Shown: piece after piece, positions 36,322 through 45,615 of the stretch | Position numbering within the stretch: position 1 is the first letter of the stretch | How the letters are laid out: the number at the start of each line of letters is the position of its first letter | NCBI GenBank assembly: GCA_031553705.1 | Contig: JAVBLD010000006.1 | Location: forward strand, 1-64,000 | Reading direction: 5' to 3' | DNA length: 64,000 bases | From: JAVBLD01 sp031553705 | GTDB lineage: Bacteria; Bacteroidota; Bacteroidia; Bacteroidales; Marinifilaceae | The notes under the pieces: generated by a model | Seen by the model: only the letters and a program-made list of their open reading frames with translations | Told to the model about the DNA's origin: nothing | Databases searched by the model: none | Translations under genes and position numbers: made by a program

Positions 36322-36909
36322 TTATGCTGTTTTTCTTAACCGGTTTACCAGTGCGATCAGATAACCCAGTGCGATAAAGGCGCCGGGCGCCAGGACAAAT
36401 ATCAGCATGCCGTAGTTTTCATCATAGACGGGTATACTGAATATCTTCCCGCTACCTAAAAACTCCCTGATGCATCCCAACATCGTGAGACTCATTGTAA
36501 AGCCGAGTCCCATGCCCAATCCGTCCAATATCGAAGGGACCACTTTGTTTTTGGATGCAAAAGCCTCTGCCCGTCCCAACACAATACAGTTCACTACAAT
36601 CAATGGGATAAACAAGCCCAGCGAAGCGTGCAATCCCGGAAGATAAGCAGCCATACACATATCGACCACCGTCACGAAAGCAGCAATGATCACGATATAG
36701 GATGGTATACGGATTTTATCCGGTATGACGTTCGCCACCAACGAAATGGTCAGGTTCGACATCACCAGTACAAACGCCGTAGCCAACCCCATTCCGATAC
36801 CGTTGACGGCAGAAGTTGTAACCCCCAAAGTCGGACACATCCCTAGCAGAAGCACAAAAGCCGGATTCTCTTTAAACAGTCCGTTGGTTAATGTTTTAAA
36901 ATTATTCAT
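36322..36909 (-). CDS. rnfE: Rnf electron transport complex subunit E
   Basis: A 195-residue membrane subunit with six predicted helices. It carries ENPAFVLLLGMCPTLGVTTSAVNGIGMG at the N-terminus, PSYIVIIAAFVTVVDM, LGLFIPLIVVNCIVLGRAEAFASK and GCIREFLGSGKIF. The Cys residues in GMCPT and VNCIV correspond to the RnfA/RnfE iron-sulfur ligands. It lies between rnfG and rnfA; the gaps hold AT-rich repeats. Confidence 0.95.
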   Translation of the reverse strand: MNNFKTLTNGLFKENPAFVLLLGMCPTLGVTTSAVNGIGMGLATAFVLVMSNLTISLVANVIPDKIRIPSYIVIIAAFVTVVDMCMAAYLPGLHASLGLFIPLIVVNCIVLGRAEAFASKNKVVPSILDGLGMGLGFTMSLTMLGCIREFLGSGKIFSIPVYDENYGMLIFVLAPGAFIALGYLIALVNRLRKTA

Positions 36910-36947
36910 TTTAAAATTTTTGAATTTTAAACTTTAAATTCCGCACC

Positions 36948-37565
36948 CTATTGTTGCTGGGTAGCACCAGAAGAGACATCGGCGCTTCCATTCAGGGCAG
37001 CCGACGCGCGGTTTACCGCATCAAGAAACGCCCGTGAAGAGATGGTTGCCGCCGTAATAGCATCAACATCTCCCCCATCCTTGGTCACCTTCAGCCCCTG
37101 ATCCCCGGGGATTTTACCGATGATATCCCCTTTATTGCCCTTTCCAAACCACGCATCCATCTTGGTTCCCAATCCCGGAGTCTCTTTATGTTCCAATACC
37201 GAATAATTAAAGATCGAACCGTCAGGGTTAAAACCCACCATTACGTTGATCCGTCCTCCGAATCCTTTATTGGTATATGTCTTCACAGCTGTGCCTACAG
37301 GTTCACCGTCCTTTTTTGCCGGATAAAACTCCAGCACTTCGTTGTCCGGGGTCTCTACTTTCCAGGCGTCGGCTATCGGATCATTGTCATACTCGCCCGG
37401 TATGACCTGGCGTATTGCGGCGGCCTCCTTCTCCTGCTTCGCTTTTGCTATAGGCTTTTCGGTCAATGTGTAGACATAACCGACTGCCACGGACGAAATC
37501 AACGTCACGCCGAACAGCACAAGTACCATATTCGTAAAAGTCGATTCTAACTTTTTGCCCATCAT
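36948..37565 (-). CDS. rnfG: Rnf electron transport complex subunit G
   Basis: A 205-residue subunit with one N-terminal membrane helix (about residues 10-30) and a periplasmic FMN-binding domain. The flavin is attached by a phosphoester bond to a Thr in the motif DAITAATISSRAF near residues 168-180. Upstream lies GLGTKMDAWFGKGNKGD, typical for the family. The tail of about 15 residues (Ser, Gln rich) is non-conserved. It passes electrons from RnfD toward RnfC. Confidence 0.93.
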   Translation of the reverse strand: MMGKKLESTFTNMVLVLFGVTLISSVAVGYVYTLTEKPIAKAKQEKEAAAIRQVIPGEYDNDPIADAWKVETPDNEVLEFYPAKKDGEPVGTAVKTYTNKGFGGRINVMVGFNPDGSIFNYSVLEHKETPGLGTKMDAWFGKGNKGDIIGKIPGDQGLKVTKDGGDVDAITAATISSRAFLDAVNRASAALNGSADVSSGATQQQ

Positions 37566-37626
37566 TGAAATATTTATATTTTATATGTTACAAAATCTTT
37601 TAGTACCCTGTCCTTGTTCACTGTTA

Positions 37627-38613
37627 TCACACAAATCTTTCAGGTTTACAGTACCTGTTAATCAACGGAGTTACCCCATTCATAATCAATATGGCAAACG
37701 ACATGCCTTCCGGATAGGCTCCGAATATCCGGATAATAACCGTAATAATGCCTATACCTATGCCATATATAACCATCCCTTTCACTGCCATAGGTGAAGT
37801 GACATAATCGGTAGCCATAAAAATCGCTCCCAGCATAACCCCTCCGGTCAACAAATGGAATGCCGGTCCGGCATATAGCTCAGGATGATAGAGATGGAGG
37901 ATTCCGGTAAATAGGGCTATCGTTACAAAAATAGTGATCGGAATATGCCAGGTGATGATCTTCCGGAACAGCATATAGGCAAACCCGATCAACAGGGCAA
38001 GAGCGGCTACCTCGCCGAGGCTTCCGCCCATATTACCCAATACCATATTTTTATAGCCGATGGATGTGTCGGCGGAGAGCATATCAGCCACCGAGTGCCC
38101 TGTTTTAAAGGCCTCTTTCAGTAAGGCAAGAGGCGTTGCCCCCGTCTGAGCATCCACATAGGAAGTGTTTAATCCCAACGGCAGAGGCCAGGTTGTCATC
38201 TGCACCGGAAAAGAGATCAGTAAAAATACACGTCCTACAAGCGCCGGATTGAATATATTACATCCCAGCCCGCCAAAACTCATCTTGCCGATTCCGATCG
38301 CTACAAAAGCCCCGATCAGTACGATCCACACCGGCAGGTTCGACGGCAGATTGAATGCCAGCAATACACCGGTAATCATAGCCGAACCGTCGAAAATTGT
38401 CGGACGTTGCTTCAATACGAATTTCTGTATCGCATACTCGAAAACCAGACAGGCAATCACCGATGTCAATGTCACAATAAGCGTTCCCACCCCAAAAAAC
38501 AATACGGCACAGATAAACGCAGGAATAAGCGCAATAAGTACTCCATACATATTTTTTTCTATTGAATCGCCGCTATGAATATGGGGAGAAGGTGATATCG
38601 TCAATGTATTCAT
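37627..38613 (-). CDS. rnfD: Rnf electron transport complex subunit D
   Basis: A 328-residue polytopic membrane protein. It begins with SPSPHIHSGDSIEKNMYGVLIALIPAF. FNLPSNLPVWIVLIGAFVAIGIGKMSFGGLGCNIFNPALVGRVFLLISFP is the conserved central region (described in part by FNPALVGRVFL). The covalent FMN site is the Thr in GATPLALL, near residue 175. Late helices include GGVMLGAIFMATDYVTSPM. It carries flavin-linked electrons across the membrane and couples to ion pumping. Confidence 0.95.
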   Translation of the reverse strand: MNTLTISPSPHIHSGDSIEKNMYGVLIALIPAFICAVLFFGVGTLIVTLTSVIACLVFEYAIQKFVLKQRPTIFDGSAMITGVLLAFNLPSNLPVWIVLIGAFVAIGIGKMSFGGLGCNIFNPALVGRVFLLISFPVQMTTWPLPLGLNTSYVDAQTGATPLALLKEAFKTGHSVADMLSADTSIGYKNMVLGNMGGSLGEVAALALLIGFAYMLFRKIITWHIPITIFVTIALFTGILHLYHPELYAGPAFHLLTGGVMLGAIFMATDYVTSPMAVKGMVIYGIGIGIITVIIRIFGAYPEGMSFAILIMNGVTPLINRYCKPERFV

Positions 38614-38673
38614 ATTTGATGATTAAATGATTAATGATTTAGGTTAACAAGCTACCCGGCAGCCTTCCGATTT

Positions 38674-40005
38674 TTATGGCTTCCTGTTCCGGATCATGAT
38701 ACCTGCTTTTGTTTTTCCCAACCGGACATAATCCAGCAACGGACGGGTGGCCGGACAGGTAAAACTACAGGAACCGCACTCGATACAATCCATCGTTTTT
38801 TCCGCTTCAAGTCTTTCCAAATCTTGCTGCATTGCCAACAGCATCAGAAGATAGGGTTCCAACCCCATCGGACAGGCCGCTACACATTTCGAACAACGGA
38901 TACAGTTGCGCATAGGCTTACGTTGCGACTCTTTTTCGTTCATGAGCAAGATACCGCTTGTACCTTTCGTCACCGGCACATCCGTATGAACCATCGCGCG
39001 TCCCATCATCGGTCCTCCCGCAATGATTTTGGCGGTATCATCAGGCGCTCCTCCGGCAGCTTCGATCAGTCTGGACACCGGAGTCCCGATTCGGCACAAA
39101 TAGTTACCCGGATGCTTCACCGATTTGCCTGTAATCGTCACCACTCTTTCTATCAGCGGCTTGTGCTTCATAACGGCTTCGTACACCGCAAATGCCGTAC
39201 CCACGTTATGAACAACGGCACCCACTGCTACAGGTAGCGCTCCGGCAGGGACCTCTTTTCCAGTGATCGCTTTGATCAACTGCTTTTCGCCTCCTTGCGG
39301 ATATTTCACTTTCAGCGGACATATCTCTATATTCAGCTGTTTGCTCACGAGATTCTGCAATTTCCCGATAGCGTCTCTCTTATTATTCTCAATTCCGATC
39401 ACTGCCCGTCCGACACCGATCGCTTTCATCAGGAGTTGCGTACCGACGATAATCTCCTCGGTCTTTTCAAGCATCAGGCGATGGTCCGAAGTCAAATAAG
39501 GTTCACACTCCACGCCGTTAATAATCAAAACTTCCACCTTATCTCCCGGAGGAGGGGATAGTTTTACCTGTGTGGGAAAAGTAGCTCCTCCCATCCCCAC
39601 AATACCGGTAGCGGCAATACTTTTGAGTATCTCTTCTTTTGCCAGTGATATATTAGGCATTAATTTACCGCTACGATCTATGCCGGTTTCCCATTCATCC
39701 CCTTCGACTTTAATTGTAACAGCCGGCTTCAATAAACCGGCGCCGTCGGCAACCGGATCGGTCGAGATTACAGTTCCCGAAACGGAACTGTGAATATTGG
39801 CGGAAACAAAACCTGCGGCCTGGGCTATCAGTTGTCCCGTTTTGACCTTATCTCCTTTTTGTACTACCGGAGCCGCCGGAGTTCCGATATGCTGTCCCAG
39901 CGGAATAATCACCTGTTCCGGGACAGGCAATATCCGGATCTGCTCTTTGTCTGACAACTTATTGTCTGGTGGATGTACACCGCCTATTTTAAATGTCCTT
40001 AACAC
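38674..40005 (-). CDS. rnfC: Rnf electron transport complex subunit C
   Basis: A 443-residue peripheral subunit that binds NADH and FMN. It opens with GGVHPPDNK and an N-terminal barrel-sandwich domain (biotinyl-like, AAGFVSANIHSSVSGTV). Then come the Rossmann/FMN part (GMGGATFPTQVKL and INGVECEPYLTSDHRLM) and a SLBB segment (GAVVHNVGTAFAVYEAV). Two 4Fe-4S motifs close the protein: CIRCSKCVAACPMGLEPY and CIECGSCSFTCPATRPL. It lacks the long Ala-rich C-terminal extension of some proteobacterial RnfC, which is usual for this group. Confidence 0.95.
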   Translation of the reverse strand: MLRTFKIGGVHPPDNKLSDKEQIRILPVPEQVIIPLGQHIGTPAAPVVQKGDKVKTGQLIAQAAGFVSANIHSSVSGTVISTDPVADGAGLLKPAVTIKVEGDEWETGIDRSGKLMPNISLAKEEILKSIAATGIVGMGGATFPTQVKLSPPPGDKVEVLIINGVECEPYLTSDHRLMLEKTEEIIVGTQLLMKAIGVGRAVIGIENNKRDAIGKLQNLVSKQLNIEICPLKVKYPQGGEKQLIKAITGKEVPAGALPVAVGAVVHNVGTAFAVYEAVMKHKPLIERVVTITGKSVKHPGNYLCRIGTPVSRLIEAAGGAPDDTAKIIAGGPMMGRAMVHTDVPVTKGTSGILLMNEKESQRKPMRNCIRCSKCVAACPMGLEPYLLMLLAMQQDLERLEAEKTMDCIECGSCSFTCPATRPLLDYVRLGKTKAGIMIRNRKP

Positions 40006-40040
40006 AGCGTATTGTTTTATTCAATCCCTAACTTTAATTC

Positions 40041-40910
40041 TTAACTCTCTTGCCCTGCCTCCCGGCCCTCTTTTATCTCCTCCGTGATCTTCCGGGGTGG
40101 GAAATTTATTTCATGGATAGCATTGGTAGGGCATACACCGACACATTTCCGGCACAAGCGACATTTTTTGAAATCGATATAAGCCAGATTATTGTCAATG
40201 GTAATAGCATCAAACGGACACTCTTTCTGGCATTTGGCACAGGCAATACATGCCACCACACAAGCCTTTCGAGCCACTCCGCCTTTGTTTTTATTCACAC
40301 AGGATACAAAAACGCGACGGTTTTTCGGTCCTTTATTTCTCAACTCGATGATTGACCTCGGACAGACCTTTACACAAGCCCCGCAAGCGACACAAGCCTC
40401 TTCATTCACCACAGGCAATCCTGTAGCGGCATCCATACGTATCGCATTAAAAGTACAGGCATTTACACAATCACCACATCCAAGACATCCGTAAATACAT
40501 GCCGTATCGCCGGCATAAAGCAAATGCTTTACGGCACAGGAGCCGGCTCCGTCATATCTATTGGTATGCGGGCAGTTTCCATAACTTCCGTTACACCTGA
40601 CAACAGCGATCTTGGGAGTCTGGGCGGACACCTCGCGTCCCATTGCCACAGCAATTTTACTCATGCATTCCGATCCACTCACCGGACATAGCATCCCTTC
40701 CATGGTATCCGATCTTACAATCGCCTCGGCCAATCCCCGGCAGCCCGGATATCCGCATCCTCCGCAATTGGCCCCGGGAAGAAGTTGTTCCACGACATCA
40801 ATCCGCGGATCTTCTTCCACCTTAAACTTTTGTGCTACAAAATACAGGATTACAGCCGATGCCACGCCGATAGCACATAATGATAGAATGGTAATAGCAA
40901 TAATACTCAT
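40041..40910 (-). CDS. rnfB: Rnf electron transport complex subunit B
   Basis: A 289-residue iron-sulfur subunit that takes electrons from ferredoxin. One N-terminal membrane helix (about residues 3-25) is followed by the Fe-S domain LLPGANCGGCGYPGCRGLAEAI with a four-Cys cluster site. Further Cys pairs are at about residues 80-150. At least three ferredoxin-type CxxCxxCxxxCP motifs follow (CLGCGDCVNACTFNA, CVACGACVKVCPRSI, CIACAKCQKECPFDA and CRLCRKCVGVCPTNA). First rnf gene proper; it follows rseC. Confidence 0.95.
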   Translation of the reverse strand: MSIIAITILSLCAIGVASAVILYFVAQKFKVEEDPRIDVVEQLLPGANCGGCGYPGCRGLAEAIVRSDTMEGMLCPVSGSECMSKIAVAMGREVSAQTPKIAVVRCNGSYGNCPHTNRYDGAGSCAVKHLLYAGDTACIYGCLGCGDCVNACTFNAIRMDAATGLPVVNEEACVACGACVKVCPRSIIELRNKGPKNRRVFVSCVNKNKGGVARKACVVACIACAKCQKECPFDAITIDNNLAYIDFKKCRLCRKCVGVCPTNAIHEINFPPRKITEEIKEGREAGQES

Positions 40911-41031
40911 TAATTCTCAGTTTTATATTTTGTCCGCAGATGACACGAAAAACACGACACGATAGATATACAACGGATCTAAAACAGGCATGGATATACA
41001 ATCCGGCTTCGCAGAAATTCTCCTATGCCCT

Positions 41032-41484
41032 TCACCCTATAATTTTCGCTTCATCTTGCTTTTCGTTTATCTTTTTTATCGTAAATGTTATTTTCTTCCC
41101 CATTCTGTTCCTGAATAGGTATAAAATAAAAAAATAGATTCCCAGTAACATCAGGCTGGCTATAGCGGCCATGATTTCACTCAGGCCAGCAGCCATTGAA
41201 AGCGCGATAGATACAATAAGCCATAACGACGGTATCAGATAAGCAAATAACACCGAATAGATACCACTGTTCAAAGTGGCGTAAACCATAACCCGGTCAC
41301 CGGTTTCTACCTCAAAATCAGGAAGAGGCACAGTAATCAACTTTTGCTTCATTCCCGACATACCGCACGTCCCATTCGCATGGCAACCGGAACAAGCCGT
41401 ATGACTGTTTATCGTCACCTCGACCGCTTGCGCCGCCCTCTTTGTTATGATGCCCTCATGCCATATATTATTATGTTCCGTCAT
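41032..41484 (-). CDS. rseC: RseC/MucC-family protein (SoxR reducing system)
   Basis: A 150-residue membrane protein with two hydrophobic helices at about residues 72-95 and 100-125. It has the RseC Cys cluster CSGCHANGTCGM near residues 32-43 and the domain EGIITKRAAQAVEVTI. It sits directly upstream of rnfB, as usual in Bacteroidetes, and probably supports the Rnf complex or its redox maturation. The 121-base gap to rnfB contains a GTCCGCAGATGACACG stretch that resembles another simple dispersed repeat. Confidence 0.88.
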   Translation of the reverse strand: MTEHNNIWHEGIITKRAAQAVEVTINSHTACSGCHANGTCGMSGMKQKLITVPLPDFEVETGDRVMVYATLNSGIYSVLFAYLIPSLWLIVSIALSMAAGLSEIMAAIASLMLLGIYFFILYLFRNRMGKKITFTIKKINEKQDEAKIIG

Positions 41485-41502
41485 CTATAACTTACCATAT
41501 TA

Positions 41503-41510
41503 CAAACGTA
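41503..41510 (-). promoter_or_regulatory. Possible -7 box of the rseC-rnf operon
   Basis: The minus strand reads TACGTTTG, an exact TAnnTTTG, 18 bases before the rseC ATG. A clear -33 TTTG is not seen, so support is partial. Confidence 0.4.
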
Positions 41511-41645
41511 TAAAATACTTTTAAGATAATAGAATACTCCGGTCAAACCTATCCGGATGGCATACAGATCTACTACATACTTATTATAAAACGACTACAA
41601 TGTCATGACATCGCAACCGGAAATATTATTTTATTTCGATACGAC

Positions 41646-42953
41646 CTATTTTTTCCTCATAAATATCTGTATCGGAACTCCGGTAAAGTTCCAGGTTTCA
41701 CGGATTTTATTCTCCAGAAAACGCTTATACGGTTCTTTTATGTACTGAGGCAAATTACAGTAAAAAGCAAAAGAGGGAGCGTGGGTAGGAAGTTGTGTAA
41801 TATATTTGATCTTTACAAACTTCCCTTTCAGGCTGGGAGGAGGATAGGCTTCGATTGCCTCCAGCAATACCCGGTTCAATTCCGACGTTTTCAGTTTTTG
41901 CGTACGGCGTTTATACACCTCTATGGTGGCCTCCAATGCTTTTAGCAAGCGCTGTTTGGTAGCTGCGGAAGTAAACAGGATATCCACATCCTTGAATGGT
42001 GCAATTCTTTCGCGTATCTCCTTTTCAAAATTAAGGGTCGTCTTATTATCCTTTTCAACCAAATCCCATTTGTTTACTAAAATAACCACCCCTTTCCGGT
42101 TTCTTTCGATCAGATGAAAAATATTGAGGTCCTGGGCTTCCATTCCCCGTGTAGCGTCGATCAACAACATACATACATCCGACTCCTCGATGGCGCGCAC
42201 CGAACGCATCACCGAATAGAATTCCACATCCTCGTTTACTTTCGCCTTTTTACGCAAACCGGCCGTATCTACCAGAACAAAGTCGTAGCCGAAACGATTG
42301 TACCGGGTGTATAATGTGTCGCGGGTCGTACCGGCTATATCGGTGACAATATTCCGTTCCTGGCCGACCAGTGCATTGATGGTCGACGATTTACCGACAT
42401 TCGGGCGCCCCACAATAGCAATATGCGGCAATTGATCGGTATTTTCGATCGTATCTTCTTTAAAATGGGCAAATACCTTGTCCAGTAGTTCACCGGTACC
42501 GAAACCGCTGGCAGAAGATACACAGAAAAGTTCTTCTCCCACTCCGAGCCGGTAGAACTCCTGCGCGTCATAAATGCGGTCGTTTGTATCGACCTTGTTT
42601 GCAATCAGATAGATAGGCTTCTTTATATTACGCAGTAATTTGGCAAAATTTTGATCCAGATCCGTCACCCCGCTCTCCACATCTACCATAAACAGGATCA
42701 CGTCCGCTTCGTCAAGCGCCAACAATACCTGTTTATTGATCTCCTCTTCAAATATATCATCACTATTGGAAACATATCCACCGGTATCTATCACCGAAAA
42801 CTCTTTTCCGTTCCAATCGGACTTCCCATAGTTCCGGTCCCTTGTGACCCCGCTTTCTTCGTTTACGATTGCTTTCCGCGTTCCGACCAACCGATTAAAA
42901 AGCGTCGATTTTCCTACATTAGGCCTTCCTACTATAGCTACTATATTACTCAT
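41646..42953 (-). CDS. der: GTPase Der (EngA)
   Basis: An essential ribosome-assembly GTPase of the 50S subunit with two GTPase domains in tandem. The first has GRPNVGKSTLFNRL, DTGGY and NKVD; the second has GRPNVGKSSTINAL, DTAGLRKK and NKWD. A C-terminal KH-like domain follows (about residues 350-435, KIKYITQLPTHAPSFAFYCN and FTGVPIQIFMRKK). The 435-residue length is normal. It lies downstream of era on the same strand, separated by 131 bases of repeat-like sequence. Confidence 0.97.
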   Translation of the reverse strand: MSNIVAIVGRPNVGKSTLFNRLVGTRKAIVNEESGVTRDRNYGKSDWNGKEFSVIDTGGYVSNSDDIFEEEINKQVLLALDEADVILFMVDVESGVTDLDQNFAKLLRNIKKPIYLIANKVDTNDRIYDAQEFYRLGVGEELFCVSSASGFGTGELLDKVFAHFKEDTIENTDQLPHIAIVGRPNVGKSSTINALVGQERNIVTDIAGTTRDTLYTRYNRFGYDFVLVDTAGLRKKAKVNEDVEFYSVMRSVRAIEESDVCMLLIDATRGMEAQDLNIFHLIERNRKGVVILVNKWDLVEKDNKTTLNFEKEIRERIAPFKDVDILFTSAATKQRLLKALEATIEVYKRRTQKLKTSELNRVLLEAIEAYPPPSLKGKFVKIKYITQLPTHAPSFAFYCNLPQYIKEPYKRFLENKIRETWNFTGVPIQIFMRKK

Positions 42954-43084
42954 AAATAATCAAGCGGGCACATAACACATCTCTGCCGTATCCCTATTTT
43001 AAAAAATTAAAACTTGTTTTACCAATCACCACTCTCCCTTTTGCACTTTTCACCCTGCCTCTTATCCGCTGTCCCTCATTTTTA

Positions 43085-43972
43085 TCACTGTATATACCCG
43101 AACCTCTTCAAATCATTTTCCTTATTCCGCCAATCTTTCTGAACCTTTACATACAGATTTAAAAAGACCTTCTTGTCGAAAAACGCCTCGATATCCTGGC
43201 GAGCCAACGTACCGATCTTCTTCAAGGCTTCGCCCATATGGCCGATCAGTATTCCCTTCTGGGAATCGCGTTCTACATAAATAACCGCCATGATATTGAT
43301 CTGTTTTGCCTCTTCTTTAAACTCTTCGATCTCTACTTCCACCGAGTAAGGAATCTCCTTATCATAGTTCGTCAAAATCTTCTCACGGATAATCTCGGTC
43401 ACAAAAAAGCGTGCCGGCAGATCGGTCAAAGTATCCTTCGGGAAAAAAGGCTCTCCTTCAGGAATAAGGGCTATGATCCTTTTATACAGATTATCCACAT
43501 TAAAATTCTCGGTCGCCGAGGCAGGAAAGATCTCCGCCCCCGGGATCAACTCTTTCCACTTTTCACACAATGCTTCCAGTTTTTGCTGATTGGTCAGGTC
43601 TATTTTATTTAATACCAATAGCACCGGGATTCCGGTATTGTTTACTTTCTCAATAAAATCAAGATTCTTTTCGGGATCTTCAACCACATCGGTTACATAC
43701 AATATCACATCCGCATCGGTAAGCGCCGATTTCGAATATTCGAGCATATACTCCTGCATCTTATAACTGGGCTTTACCACTCCGGGCGTATCAGAAAAAA
43801 CAATCTGAAAATCCTCTTCGTTCACAATGCCCTTGATCCGATGACGTGTAGTCTGTGATTTCGATGTGATAATCGAAATTTTTTCCCCGACCAAACGGTT
43901 CATTAAAGTCGATTTCCCTACGTTCGGGTTGCCTACAATATTGACAAATCCTGCTTTATGCTTCATCTTCAT
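43085..43972 (-). CDS. era: GTPase Era
   Basis: Binds 16S rRNA and helps mature the 30S subunit. I take the ATG at 43972 (MKMKHKAGFVNIVGNPNVGKST); the longer frame adds 22 residues with no family match. An ATG two codons later is also possible. The GTPase domain shows GNPNVGKSTLMN, SDTPGVVKPSYKMQEYM and LNKIDLT. The C-terminal KH domain shows PYSVEVEIEEFKEE, and then KGILIGHMGEALKKIGTLARQDIE, the RNA-binding loop. Length 295 residues. Confidence 0.97.
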   Translation of the reverse strand: MKMKHKAGFVNIVGNPNVGKSTLMNRLVGEKISIITSKSQTTRHRIKGIVNEEDFQIVFSDTPGVVKPSYKMQEYMLEYSKSALTDADVILYVTDVVEDPEKNLDFIEKVNNTGIPVLLVLNKIDLTNQQKLEALCEKWKELIPGAEIFPASATENFNVDNLYKRIIALIPEGEPFFPKDTLTDLPARFFVTEIIREKILTNYDKEIPYSVEVEIEEFKEEAKQINIMAVIYVERDSQKGILIGHMGEALKKIGTLARQDIEAFFDKKVFLNLYVKVQKDWRNKENDLKRFGYIQ

Positions 43973-43986
43973 TTTTTTATCCGAAG

Positions 43987-43994
43987 CAAAGATA
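43987..43994 (-). promoter_or_regulatory. Possible era -7 box
   Basis: The minus strand reads TATCTTTG, an exact TAnnTTTG, 14 bases before the era start. A TTTG lies upstream but only 11 bases away, closer than normal. Confidence 0.35.
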
Positions 43995-44066
43995 GTTATA
44001 AAATTCAAAAACAGAGAGCAGAAACTTGATAAAGTCACAGGAAAACCGGAGAAGTTCGGGTTTTTA

Positions 44067-44098
44067 TTTGATAAACAGCGATTATTGTTTTATATTTG
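44067..44098 (+). promoter_or_regulatory. Promoter of the YhcH-type gene
   Basis: TTTG at 44067-44070, a 20-base spacer and TATATTTG at 44091-44098 match both boxes of the Bacteroidetes promoter exactly. The start codon lies 35 bases downstream. Confidence 0.75.
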
Positions 44099-44133
44099 AA
44101 ACCTCTTTTATTTAAACAAATTTATAATAGCAA

Positions 44134-44580
44134 ATGATTATAGACTCTTTGAAAAACAGTGCGAAAATAGAATGTTTACACCCTCGTTTTAAGCAGTTGT
44201 TCGATTATGTAAAATCTCATGATTTGACAGACGTTGTACCGGGACGGATTGAAATCGACGGGGATAATCTCTGGCTCAGCATTTCGGAAGTACAGGGGAA
44301 ACAGCGGACGGAAGCATTACTCGAAACCCACAATGAATATATTGACATACAAATCCCGCTCCGGGAAGAGGAGACATTCGGATGGATGCACAAAGGCGCG
44401 CTGACAGAACCGAAGGGAAGCTATAGTCCGGAAAACGACATCTGTTTTTATACGGATCAGCCGAAACTCCATTTTACACTGTCCCCGGGCGAATTTGTCA
44501 TATTCTTCCCGGAAGACGCCCACGCCCCCTGTATCGGAGAAAGAATAATCAAAAAAATAGTGGCCAAAATAAAAGCATAA
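44134..44580 (+). CDS. YhcH/YjgK/YiaL family protein
   Basis: A 148-residue cupin-like protein of the DUF386 family. Relatives are linked to sialic acid or other sugar-acid use, or act in biofilm regulation; the chemical role is unsettled. The sequence shows THNEYIDIQIPLREEETFGWM with the conserved His-Glu metal ligands. Further along are ENDICFYTDQPKLHFTLSPGEFVIFFPEDAHAPCIG (the second cupin motif, His in EDAHAP) and a basic IKKIVAKIK end. It stands alone with a strong promoter and a stem-loop after the stop, so it is probably monocistronic. Confidence 0.9.
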   Translation: MIIDSLKNSAKIECLHPRFKQLFDYVKSHDLTDVVPGRIEIDGDNLWLSISEVQGKQRTEALLETHNEYIDIQIPLREEETFGWMHKGALTEPKGSYSPENDICFYTDQPKLHFTLSPGEFVIFFPEDAHAPCIGERIIKKIVAKIKA

Positions 44581-44585
44581 TATAT

Positions 44586-44630
44586 AGGGTAAAACAACCG
44601 GATTTTTCCCATTTCCAGTCATTTTACCCT
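44586..44630. terminator. Possible bidirectional stem between converging genes
   Basis: AGGGTAAAA at 44586-44594 and TTTTACCCT at 44622-44630 are exact reverse complements separated by 27 bases. Pairing could serve either converging gene, but the loop is long and the T-run weak. Confidence 0.4.
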
Positions 44631-44640
44631 GTATCTTACT

Positions 44641-45396
44641 TTAATCCCGTTTTACATCACGGGTATTCGCTTGTGCGGTAGGTGTGATGACAATATCATT
44701 GAGACACACATGCGGAGGGCGTGTAACAGCAAACATTATGGTCTCGGCGATATCTTCATCGCTCAACGGCACCAGGCCTTTATAGACATTCTTTGCAGCC
44801 TCGGCATCCCCTTTATACCTGACGAGGGAAAATTCGGTTTCCGCCATCCCCGGCGCAATATTGGTCACCCGGATATTATGCTTCAACATATCAGTACGCA
44901 TAGCTCTCGACAATGCATCTACGGCATGCTTTGTCGCACAATAAACATTTCCGCCCGGATAGATCTCTTTGCCGGCAATAGAGGCAACATTAACGATATG
45001 ACCGGTATTATGCCGGATCATCAGCGGAGCTACCGCACGGGTAACATATAGTAATCCCTTCACATTGGTATCGATCATTCGTTCCCAATCGTCCAACACA
45101 CCGTCCTGAATCGGATTTGTCCCCACGGCAAGCCCGGCATTATTCACAAGGATCGAGATATTCCTCCACTTTCCGGCAAGTCCGGCAACCGTTTTCATTA
45201 CTATTTCCGGGTCCCTGACATCGAAACAAAGCGGAAGTACATCCCCCCCTTTTTGCCGTACCTCTCCGGCCACCTCATCCAACAGCTCCTTTCTGCGTCC
45301 GGTAATGATAATATCATATCCTAGATCAGCTATTTTCAAAGCCGTAGCTTTTCCGATACCGGAAGTCGCCCCTGTGATTAATGCTATTTTATCCAT
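44641..45396 (-). CDS. Short-chain dehydrogenase/reductase (YdfG-like)
   Basis: A 251-residue cytosolic NADP-dependent oxidoreductase of the classical SDR family. It resembles YdfG, which oxidises serine and 3-hydroxy acids. Motifs are TGATSGIGKATA (cofactor loop), the NNAG motif in LVNNAGLAVG, the catalytic Ser in NVASIAG and the YCATKHAVDAL tetrad with Tyr and Lys. The PGMAETEFS segment follows. The substrate cannot be deduced. It is transcribed divergently from the PorT-like gene. Confidence 0.92.
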   Translation of the reverse strand: MDKIALITGATSGIGKATALKIADLGYDIIITGRRKELLDEVAGEVRQKGGDVLPLCFDVRDPEIVMKTVAGLAGKWRNISILVNNAGLAVGTNPIQDGVLDDWERMIDTNVKGLLYVTRAVAPLMIRHNTGHIVNVASIAGKEIYPGGNVYCATKHAVDALSRAMRTDMLKHNIRVTNIAPGMAETEFSLVRYKGDAEAAKNVYKGLVPLSDEDIAETIMFAVTRPPHVCLNDIVITPTAQANTRDVKRD

Positions 45397-45447
45397 ATAT
45401 CTGTTTAATTAAAAATTATACCGAATTACAAGGCATCTGCCTCCTGC

Positions 45448-45455
45448 CAAAGATA
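45448..45455 (-). promoter_or_regulatory. Possible -7 box of the SDR gene
   Basis: The minus strand reads TATCTTTG, an exact TAnnTTTG, 51 bases before the SDR start; no clear -33 box. Confidence 0.3.
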
Positions 45456-45615
45456 ACAAATAAAATAATTTTGTACCGGGACGACAAAGAATAATGGCCA
45501 ACCGGAGAGGCAGATTATTCATCCACTGATAAAAATATAGGTAAAAATGAACTCTGATAAAGCAAAAATAGTTACTTTCGCTGAAACTCCGGGGTAGGTG
45601 CCTATTAATATATTT

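Noticed and set aside
40911..41031. Possible small gene between rseC and rnfB
   Set aside because: No frame with start, ribosome binding site and conserved residues; the stretch looks like a simple dispersed repeat (CCGCAGATGACACG).
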